Of a stretch of 64,000 bases of DNA, positions 12,557 through 23,000 are shown piece after piece; position 1 is the stretch's first letter, and each line of letters starts with the position of its first letter. The stretch is taken from positions 29,922,490-29,986,489 of the forward strand of contig OX421499.1 in NCBI GenBank assembly GCA_949126835.1. Reading direction: 5' to 3'. The notes beneath the pieces were generated by a model, which saw only the letters and a program-made list of their open reading frames with translations, had not been told where the DNA came from and searched no databases. A program made the position numbers and the translations under genes. The stretch comes from Anisus vortex. Its lineage: Eukaryota > Mollusca > Gastropoda > Planorbidae.

Positions 12557-13267
12557 GACAGGATGGGCCACGAATTCTGCAAAGTTCATTTACATTACTA
12601 ACAATGGATCGCCGTTGAAAACTGTTGGGGCGGAGGCGCACTCAAAAGCTTGGCGGGTTATGATTTCCAATATTTAAATGGTATACACCTTTAGGTCTTA
12701 TATAATATTGTGTTGATAGGTCAGGGCTAAACAGAACAAATAAAACAACAACAATAATATATGGGTTAGCTAACACACAAAATGAGATGATGAGCTCATC
12801 GCTAACATGATTGGAATCACGACCTTTGAAATTGCATGCATTGGTAGTGTTTGAGCTCACTTCTTTTGGCATCCTGTGTCTGATCACCTCGCCCTGTCAA
12901 CAGCACACGACAGCTGGTCACGCCACCGCCTGTACCTCCTCAGAGAAAATAAAAGGAACTTCGAAAAGAAAAGGTTATATAGTGATGGTAACTAGCGTAC
13001 TATCATAACCGATGGGGAAAGCGCCACAATGAATTCTTCTAGCTAGGCCTGTACTTTGTTTCGTGGCGGCTAAAACTGGAATTGTTTTGAGGTAAGACAC
13101 TGCCAACCAGGTGGGTTGAGGGGTGGGGGCTGTGGCTTGTGCCCTTATGAAAACAAACAATGTTCTGTGGAGAGATACAGAGTTGCACAATGGAGAAAAT
13201 ACAAGACATATTCTCAGATATATAGAAGCCTATCATATGAGGCCTGTATCATCTACATACCGATATA
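12557..13267. other. Intergenic, no supported gene
   Basis: Several short open frames overlap on both strands but none shows family similarity. No RNA gene or repeat was recognised. Confidence 0.4.
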
Positions 13268-13275
13268 TGCTAATG

Positions 13276-13473
13276 CAGAGGTCGGCAACCTTTTGATAAA
13301 AATGGGCCAAAGTAGGATTTCTAATTCATTCAACGTGGCAACAATCTAAAAGTCAACCTGCTCTGGCTCTAGGTTTGTTGTAGAAGTAACTTGAATCGGA
13401 GGTCTTTCGCGTGCCACTGCAAAAAAATCTGGGTGCCAAGTTTTGCACACGTTCCGTAGGTTGCCGATCCCTG
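13276..13473. mobile_element. hAT-type non-autonomous element (MITE), 198 bp
   Basis: Terminal inverted repeats: left CAGAGGTCGGCAACCT, right (reverse complement) CAGGGATCGGCAACCT, 14 of 16 identical. CAG-type ends and GTCGGCAACC are characteristic of hAT elements. Flanking 8-mers TGCTAATG (13268-13275) and TGCTCAGG (13474-13481) match at 6 of 8, an eroded 8-bp target duplication. No transposase frame. Confidence 0.7.
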
Positions 13474-13481
13474 TGCTCAGG

Positions 13482-14145
13482 TATAAACTTATTCACGCAT
13501 AATCCTGAGACGACCCCCCCCTCTCTCACCCCTGGCTCCTTATACTTATAATATTTGTGTTTTTTTTTACGAAAAGTATTAGTAAGGGAGATAATCTATT
13601 TTACTCGCGTATTCTAGTTTGTATAATAATTGGGTCGAAATGTTTCCTTTGCATTAGTGTGCTCAACAGTTAGCCACGAGCATTTGTGCCTCTAAAGCTC
13701 TAAATACATCACTTGTGATGTATAAAAAAAAGAGTAATATAATATTTATATATACTTGCTATACACTTATTTTGTTAGTCTTCTTCATTTAAATTTGAAT
13801 ATATATTTTTTGGCGTTTTTTTGTTGTTGTGTTAATGCATTAAAACTCGATATTAATAATTCCTTTTTTCTTTCTGTCTACTTCAAGGCAGTTTGTAAAA
13901 CTTATTTTATAACTTACAGTCTCACCCTTAGGCCCTAATCCTTACGATTATTCATAGTGATTATCCATTATGATTTAATTTGTATTTTGAGTGGTGTTTT
14001 CTCGAAAGGGTTTATGTAACCCATTCAATGCAATGCTCTAACAGGAACAGGGAAAGAGATTTTTAGCGCATATGATTTCGTCCTAATGTAAATGAAAGAG
14101 GAAAATATATTAAAAGTATTTCTGGCGTTTTATAAAAGGCTTATT
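13482..14145. other. Intergenic, nothing recognised
   Basis: AT-rich with homopolymer tracts. No gene, repeat family or RNA identified. Confidence 0.4.
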
Positions 14146-14210
14146 ACGGGCATTGTGCTGGCCACATATCTCCTCGTAAACGATGGCCACAGAAAAAAAG
14201 CACTGGGCCT
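14146..14210 (+). mobile_element. Short SINE body fragment
   Basis: GGGCATTGTGCTGGCCACAT and GATGGCCACAGAAA match the central body of the SINE family represented at 25190. The rest is lost. Confidence 0.55.
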
Positions 14211-14784
14211 AGCCATGTTGGTGCATTTGTTTATGTATTTAAGTACGTCTCAATGAAGAAAAGCCACAATATAGGACAAACAGCCTAAATATTACAGACA
14301 GGAAGAAAAAAGAAGCCTACTTGTATGCATTTGACATTTTTTCTCGCATAAGGGACAAGAAAAGTGTTTTATTCCTTATATTTATCTGAACATTGCAACA
14401 TTTAGAATTTAGACTATTAAGTGCAAAAAAAAAAAAAAGAGAAAGAGACGTTAACGGGTGGGTTGGTGAAAGGGCTTCACACACCGCCCATGAGAATGTG
14501 GGCGTGGACATTTTTATTAACTGTACCATAATATAGGTACCAACATTTAGGCCGCAAAATGGTTTTTAAGAGTAGCTTCCCATTAACCGGACGTGATGTC
14601 ACATAATACTTGTCAGGGTACTTTTTTTTTCCACAAAAATCTATTCGCAAGCTGTTTCATTCTTTTTTAGGGGTTGAAAATTTTAGTATGAATGTTTAAT
14701 TTCATGATATCATTGGTCTAATATTGTTTCAAATTGTGTATTCTTACCCAATACGTAATAAATCTGTATGTTATTTTTGAACTA

Positions 14785-14835
14785 TCTGTGGGGGCGGAGC
14801 AACAATGCTTTTGCGTGTAAGACGCCATTTTTTTG
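14785..14835 (+). promoter_or_regulatory. AP1G1: Candidate AP1G1 core promoter motifs
   Basis: A GC box (GGGGGCGGAGC, about 14790-14800) and, about 25 bp on, CGCCATTTTT, a reverse YY1 motif. This is the most promoter-like spot upstream of AP1G1, about 2.2 kb before the exon with the start codon, which itself opens with a splice acceptor and so needs an upstream non-coding exon. Motif-based inference only. Confidence 0.22.
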
Positions 14836-15200
14836 GTGTAGTAGGATTTATAATACATTTCTGATACGATTCATAATAAAGCCTATGTCCTGAGACCAAT
14901 AAGGTATTTTTGTTATAAAGAAAAGGTGCATTAATCGTATATTGCATATGCCGACATTTGCTATAATCTTTCGCGTTAACATCTTAAAAAGAATTTAGTT
15001 ACCGCAAATTCTTGTATTTGTAGTCTTTAGTTTACTACAGTACTACAGTCTACAGTGTAACTACAGTTTAGTATGTCGGAAATGATTTTAACTTTAACAT
15101 CATAAAATTTTTACTATTTATTGATGGTTGTTCTTATCACTTATCCAATTGGCAATTCTAATGAATCTGTTAAATGATCTAATGGCCAAGATGAAGAATG

Positions 15201-15285
15201 AGTTAGACTTTGTTAATGAATGATGTATATAATACACTAGATGAATCCTTGAGTTAGACTTTGTTAATGAATGATGTATCATCAT
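15201..15285. repeat. 29-bp direct duplication
   Basis: The segment beginning GAGTTAGACTTTGTTAATGA occurs twice, starting near 15200 and 15251 (about 51 bp apart), with different spacer sequence. It is a simple local duplication in AT-rich intergenic DNA. Confidence 0.7.
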
Positions 15286-15932
15286 GTAATGTAGGCCCTA
15301 GATGAACCCTGCCCTACATGGCCTACAACATATAAAATTAAACGTAGGCCTAATATTATTAAAAAACCGTCTCACATATCACAATTCACATGACATACAT
15401 TTCCTAATTAGTAATTAGCCTATACAATTTCTATTTGACTTTGACTTCTTGTTACTGTCATTAGTCTTAAAGTTCTAATGAATCTATAGTGAATCAACCA
15501 ATCCAAGTGAATATAATAGCCAAACTAGGTGGACTATCATTTTATTTGAACATTAGGCCCCTATAAGTAGGAAATTGTTTATTGGGATAATAGGCCTACT
15601 AATAATAGTAGTATTACAACAATCTTTGTAGGCCCCATAGAATAGACATACAAGTTCGTGTTAGGCTAGCCTAGTATATTCTATAGGCTATAATAGGCCT
15701 ATATAATTTTATAACTACTATTAAAATTGTGTTTTATGCCTAATATTCTAATATAGCTAATTATAAACAAAACTATATCAAAATGATGTTAGCTATGATT
15801 ATGAATGGATGAATGAAGCCTTGTTTATTTTTTGCATGGTATTGACATCAAAAGACATATTTATTATAATGGGGTTTGTTATTATTGGCCATACTCTGAG
15901 CCATCAACTTACTGACACTGTTTGTTTTCCAT
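15286..15932. other. Intergenic, TAGGCCTA-rich
   Basis: No gene supported. Several TAGGCCTA/TAGGCCT words occur (about 15344, 15590, 15692). Confidence 0.45.
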
Positions 15933-16175
15933 TTAATCCTGTATATCCCCATAGGGATATACATAGCATAGGGCCACAACTACACTTTTCCATTGGTCTT
16001 GGGGGGCTCCCTTTATTTGTGTCCATGTGAGGCCAACAGCCTTTGCCTCACCCATGACCGATCTCCTCCAAGTTTGCCTATGTCTGCCTACTTTCCTTTT
16101 GCCCTGGGGATTCCTGTCAAGTGCTTGTCTTGCCACACTGTCTTCTGGTCTTCTTAAAGTGTGACCAATCCACAT
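15933..16175 (-). pseudogene. LINE reverse-transcriptase C-terminal remnant
   Basis: The minus strand encodes about 80 residues with WIGHTLRRPEDSVARQAL, then NPQGKRKVGR and TWRRSV. This is the familiar tail of RTE/BovB-like and related invertebrate LINE proteins (W.GH.LRR...AR.AL.W.PQGKRK.GRP..TWRR). No polymerase domain is present. It is a 5'-truncated dead copy in the AP1G1 upstream region. Confidence 0.8.
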
Positions 16176-17001
16176 CCATCTACGGCCTTTGATGCTGTTT
16201 GATGGGTTTTTGTTTGGTCTTTTCCCATAGGTTTGTAGTATTGAAAATTTAAATAATGCCTAATAATGGTACTAGTTTCCTTTTAGTTTTTCTTATTATT
16301 ATCTTCACATTTCATTTTTTATTAATGTTCACTTATATATATTGTATTCCAAAAAGTAAAGTGTTCATGTGAATCACATTTTCAGATTGTCATACATGTT
16401 TCAATCTGAAGGAAGATTTTAAGAATAGAACAAAGATTTTTTTTGCAATCCATGACAGCTAGGATTTAAATATTTCTGTTGCATTCATATTCAGTTCATG
16501 ATATTAACATTAAAAGCAAATCAGAAAATCACTTGCATCTGGTCGACCACGATTTGTATTTTTGTTCTGAAGGGAATATTTAAAAAAAAAGTGAAATAGT
16601 TAAATTAGTGAAACTAATTAGCTTTAGATAGGTCTTTTTTTTTCATTTAATCTCAACTATTGTTTGTTATGTAGTACAAACAACGCAAAACCCACTGTGA
16701 AGGTACAATCAACACAAGTTTTTGGCACATTCTCTTGATTGGGGGAAAAAATTGGAAGAGGGGGGAGGGGGGCAAAAATAAGTTTGAAGCCTTTAAAAAT
16801 ATTGTAACATCTCTAATTCATACTTTTTCTATTGTTATTTAATTTCAACAAATGAAAAAGAAACTAAAAAATAGTTTATATGGATAATATAAACTGCAGG
16901 CAAAAGTTTATCTAAGAATTAGTGTTTATCAGTAGATGCCAGAGATCATGGATGCACAAATTCTTAAAATATAAGTTGTTGTTTTTTTCTTCCTCTTTTA
17001 G
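16176..17001. other. Probable AP1G1 5' intron sequence
   Basis: AT-rich, no coding signal. It ends in a strong polypyrimidine tract and AG at 17000-17001, an acceptor for the exon that carries the AP1G1 start codon. Confidence 0.45.
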
Positions 17002-17060
17002 TGAAGTGCTGAATATCAGAAATTTATTGTAAAGATTTCATGCAAACCAACCTTTAATAA
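17002..17060 (+). other. AP1G1: AP1G1 5' UTR within the start-codon exon
   Basis: A pyrimidine-rich tract ending in AG at 17000-17001 precedes this stretch; the exon then runs to the donor GTCAGT at 17079. TAA at 17058-17060 is in frame directly before ATG. This implies at least one upstream non-coding exon. Confidence 0.5.
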
Positions 17061-20000
17061 ATGATGAACGTATTAAAGGTCAGTTTAGAGATTAGATTAG
17101 CATTTAGTTTTTATTAAACTCCATATAGAGTCTATATAAATATGTATCTTATAGGTGTATTCTGCGTCTTCTTTTCTTAATGTTTTTTTTTTTTTTTACT
17201 TTGATACTCATTTAGGCGGTTAGCACGCCAGTTCCCAAACGGCTGCGAGACCTGATACGAGAAATAAGATCTTCTAGAACTGCTGCGGATGAGAGAGCAG
17301 TAGTAAATAAAGAATGTGCAACCATTCGGGATTCTTTTAGGGATCAGGATAATACCTATCGTTGTCGAAATGTTGCGAAGCTTCTCTATATCCACATGCT
17401 GGGATACCCGGCTCATTTTGGACAGGTACTTTTTTGAATATTAGTATAAATCAGAAAAAGCATACAAATAGTAAGTATATTAAAATTCAAAATATAATAA
17501 TAATGACATTTGTATAGCGCTGCCAACAAGCATAATGCAAGCTCAGAGTGCATTTAACATACAACTAAGAACACGGATACAATCTATAGGCTAAGAGATC
17601 AAAAACTAAATGATGATTAAAAACTTTACAAACATGGAACAAATCAAACAACCAAAACAAAATAACCGACCTAACATTTAAGTTAGACAGTAGGGCTCGA
17701 AGCATGTTAATTAAGATAAATATTGAAATAATGAGTTAAAATGAAAATAAAATACTGAAATATAAAGTAGAAGGAAAAGAACTTAATAGTCTTCATTGTT
17801 CTCAAATGGGGTAAGTTATGCAATCATAAGGCTATTAGCTTTAAGCCTTTCTTATCAAAGCCTAGCGCTCCATCCCCTGTTACACCAACAGTCCAGCCAG
17901 AGTTTGGGTTTCAACTGTAGGGGATTATTTGATGAGACAGCAAACTTCAGAACCTGGCAAATTGAGCACATACTGCCCTGGGGAGCCTAAACCAATAATA
18001 TAGATTTATAAGATACTTGAAAAACACTATTTTCCTGATTTTTGTAGAAAATATGACTTCAGCTTGTATTCTCACTGTTAAAGATTTTAATTTTCAATAT
18101 CCTAGCTTGAGTGTATGAAGCTCATTGCATCTCCTAAATTCACTGATAAAAGAATTGGATATCTTGGTGCAATGCTACTTTTGGATGAAAGGCAAGATGT
18201 TCATCTGCTTATTACCAACTCATTGAAAAAGTAAGTCTTTTTAGGTTTTTAAAAGTTTCATTTTTTTTGCTTTTAACTTATGTTCGTAAACTCAGTTACC
18301 ATAAACAGTCAAGCTCATGGTGTTAACCTTGTTTTCATTTACAGTGACCTCAACCATCAAACCCAGTACATTCAAAGTCTAGCATTGTGCACTCTTGGGG
18401 CGATTTGTTCCACAGAGATGAGTAGGGACTTGGCTGGTGAGGTGGAGAAAATGATTAAATCTTCCAATGCTTATATAAAGAAGAAGGTTAGATCCTGGTT
18501 GTGTTAATTTTTTGGTAGCTGCTATGTAAAAAAAAAAATCTTATGCTTATATAATTATGAAAAATATACAAAGTTCTTTTTTTCAAAAGCTCCAAAGCAT
18601 CTATATTGTCACTTAAAAAAATTTCAGGCTATTCTGTGTGCATTTGGCATCATCCGCAAAGTTCCAGACCTAATGGAAATGTACATTCCAGCCACAAGGT
18701 CTTTACTCAATGAGAAAAATCATGGCAAGTTGACATTTTGCTTGTCTTTTTTTATAATATGCTTTTTTGTAGTGTTTTTAAAATGTTTAAATTTAAAGTT
18801 TACATTGATAAACTTATGTGTTTTATATTTATTTAGGAGTTCTGTTGACTGCAGTTTGTCTCATTACTGAGATGAGTGAAAAGAGCCCAGACACGTTGCA
18901 CCATTTCAGAAAGGTTAGTTGTGTAAGTTCAACTTCAGTCACTCTTTTTTAGTTATTATTATAAGGATGAAGGCAATGTTCTGTCGCTATTATTGTCCAT
19001 AGACTTGCTTGTTGTAGGTGCGGGGACCCCATATGGGTGATACTTAGCTTAAGGAGCCAGTCTGTTGCTTGCATACACAATTTTATTTTCCGCCTATTCA
19101 ATTCGAATTTATTTCAAAATGTATTGCTATGTGTAGTTAACAGGTTTATAAAATGTATTTATCAATGTTCACAGCTTGTACCCCAGTTGGTAAGAATCCT
19201 CAAAAACTTGATTATGGCTGGATACTCCCCTGAACATGATGTATCAGGTGTCAGTGATCCATTTTTGCAAGTATGACTATTTACAATTGAATTGTTTCTG
19301 CTACATTCTTATCTTTAGATGTTAAAATATGGTCTGTAGAAAAGAAAACATGTTTTGCAAAAACACTAAAAATCAACTTGCCCATCAAACAAGCTGTTGT
19401 CAAGATCCTTACCACAAAGAATAATACACCATATTTCATTTTACAAACAGATGCGCATATCAGATCTATTGAGATAGAAATATTTCCACCTTGCAGTAAA
19501 AAAGCTAAACAACTTTCAGAAAGTATTTTGATCTAGATTCTAGAATTTTGAAGCATTTGTCTTGTATTATATTATATACTTCTTGTTTTTTTTCTCAGGT
19601 AAAAATTTTAAGATTGCTTCGAATTTTGGGACACAATGATGCAGAAGCTAGTGAAACTATGAATGATATTCTGGCTCAGGTAATTTTGCTGTTTTTAAAT
19701 TCATTGAATATTTGTTAAATGTGTTTAATTCAACATGCTCAGTAGCCAAATGATAATTGGGTTACTAGGAGATTATTATTGATGAGCATGTCTTCATCAG
19801 AATCCTGATCCAGCAGCCATCTGGGCACTTGCTCTTCGGACAGAAGCTATGGTTAAGGAATTGCTGACTTTTTTGTAGCTGTTTGTAGTTAGAATACAGA
19901 GTCTTAGGGAGATTCAGTGTTCTGGGAAGGTAGACATTTCATATGCTCTGCAATGCCATGGTTGACGCTCTAGTAAAATATTATTTTAGATTACATGACT

Positions 20001-23000
20001 TTTGGTACATGGTCTAACTTGAGAATTTCATTTTTTTTTTTTCATAACTCGGTACTATGAACATTTTAATCACAAAGCCAGGGTGTTGGAAACTTATAAA
20101 TTATGCTAATGTTTATTTAAATGTTAACAAATGTCATTTTTTGATCTGAGGTAAAATCAAACTTTACAGGTAGCAACAAATACAGATACCAGTAAAAATG
20201 TGGGGCATGCTATTTTATATGAAATTGTGCTAACCATAATGGGAATACAGTCTGAAGCTGGACTCCGAGTAAGTTCTTGTTGTAATATAATCTCAACTTA
20301 GCCTGATTCCTAGAAGCTATCTTAAATTTTGTTTTCAATGTGGAAAAAAATTTCTTACAAACATTTAATCAAATACTTATTTAAAAAAATATTTTTTATA
20401 ATATGTGTCATGTGCAGGTACTTGCTGTCAACATTCTGGGAAGGTTTCTCTTGAACAATGATAAAAATATCAGGTAAGTTTTCTTTAAAGGTTAGAACAA
20501 GGGATCAGATTTTTGCTTATGTTGTTTTATTTTAAACACAGTAAATATTTGTTTCTTTTGTCCAATGAACAGATATGTGGCACTGAATACATTGCTGCGT
20601 GTTGTTAATGCTGATTATAACGCTGTTCAGAGGCACAGGACAACAATTGTTGATTGTCTGAAAGATCCGGATGTATCAATCAGGAGGTAAGCTCTCTAAA
20701 CTCATTTGACATATAAATAATTTGTTTTGTTTTTTTAATAGACATCTTATGTTAATACTTTTGTCTTTCTAATGGATGAACTTTTTTTTTTTCAGGCGAG
20801 CAATAGAATTGTCTTTTGCTCTCATCAACAACAACAATATCCGTGGAATGATGAAAGAGCTACTCTTGTTTCTTGAAACTTGTGATCCTGAATTCAAATC
20901 TGATTGCTGTTCCAACATTGTGATGGCAGCTGCAAAGTAATTCCTTATCTTTTTTTTGTGTGTGGTATTTTTTTTATTAATCTAAAAATAGTTCAATATA
21001 TAATGTTTGTTTCCATATGCTTTATATCACTTACAGATATTCACCAAATAAGAGGTGGCATATTGACACAGTTTTAAAAGTTTTAACAACAGTAAGCATT
21101 GCATTGTTACTTTTTAAATAGTGTGTAGATATTGAACAAAATCATGTTGAAAACTAAAAACAGATTTTCTGGGAAACATAAATAACCTTACAAGTTTTTG
21201 TTTGTATTTATTAATAGATTAATTAATAGTTGATGATTTTATTAGTATGTGATATGAAAGCTAACATATATGTAATGAATCAATAATTTTTACAGTTAGG
21301 AGCTTGCCAGTTATCTGTTTGATACCCAAAACAAGTGTACATAAATATTAGATTGAAATGTCTTTTTTTTCTTTACATATACTGTTTGAACTAAAGACAT
21401 TTTTATTTTTCCATTTCAGGCAGGGAACTACATAAAAGGTGATGTGGTTACCATAGCCATACAGCTGGTTTCTGAAACCTCTAGTCTCCATGCCTACTCA
21501 GTGCAGCAGTTGTTTAGGGCACTTCACAGTGATATCACACAGCAGCCTCTGGCACAGGTGGCAGCCTGGTGTATTGGAGAATACGGTGAATTACTCAATG
21601 CTATTAGTGGGGAAGATGAGGAACCATTGAATGTAAGCATACAGTGTTATAGGTGGTCTTTTTTGTTCATTTTCATTGTAAAATATTGTTTTGGAAATGA
21701 AGGTCAGTTAAAAATGTAACATAAATTGCCTATTGTGACTTTTCTAAGTTTCTCATAGGGCATTTTTTTTTATCAAGCATTAACTTTAATTTTTTATATT
21801 AAGCATTAACTTAAAAAGTAGTTAGTCCTTAACATATAAATAATGCCATAAAAAAAAATACAACGAACTTTAAACAAGTTGGGTAACTCTGTTAACTGTT
21901 AAACAGAGAATATATGCCAACCCTGTGGACTAGAATATGTAATCAAAAGTAAGACAATTGCTCTTGATCAGTTTGATTGGCTTGAAAAAACTTTATGACA
22001 AAACAACCAAAAGAAACTTTTCTCACACATTCTTGTTTGTGAAATGTTTTTCTTCAGGTGGGTGAAGATGAAGTGATTACATTGATGGAAAGAGTTTTAT
22101 CCAATAACAATTCTGCTGTTGTTACCAAGGAGTACGTCATAACAGCATTGATGAAGTTGTCTTCAAGATTTCCAGCCAGTACTCTGTAAGAAAGCCTTAG
22201 ATCTCTAGCTTTTAGTGTCACATTTAAAAAAATGTAATTTAATTCAAATATGTAGGCCTAGCCCACTTTCAAAAGTCACTTTGTTACTTTAAAAAAAAAA
22301 AAGAAATGAGTACTCCATGCTGTCTTTTGATAGAAAATATGAAGTGACTATCAAAGGATGCTAAGATTTAACATCAGTCTCTCTAAAAATCCTTTTCTTT
22401 TGACTGAGCACCTTTTGAAAGTAGACTAGCCAAATAAAGCACCTCAGCCATCCATTCTGAAAACATAAATAGTTTGGGGGGGGGGGGGGGGGGTTATGTT
22501 GTGACTTTACTTCTTGAAAATGAAATTTGAAAAAAAAATATGATTGAACGTTGAATTTCATCCTCAGACGCCTCAAGCAGATTATTGCCATATATGGTTC
22601 AAGTACAAATGTTGAGCTGCAACAGAGATCTGTGGAATATACAAATGTATTTAGTAAATTTGATCATATTAGGTAATTTGTCAAGTCAGACATTTTATTA
22701 TTATTAGCAAAACAGTTGTAGACTTTTAAAAAAATGTTTTGGCTCTACCTTCTTTTTTATTGTCTTACAAAGCCATTCATATTTTTATTTCAGATCAGCG
22801 TTGCTAGAGCATATGCCTTTGATTGAGTCCCACCCGCATAGTTTAGATGTAAGCTATCAAGATAAGCAGGATTACTCAAGTCTTCTGTCTGATCCAATAG
22901 CTAGACCTGTCCATGATAATCATTCATTAATGCCAACAGAGGTAAGTTGTTGATAATGATTTAAGCCATTTTTACCTGTTTTTGCAGTAATGAAGATTGT

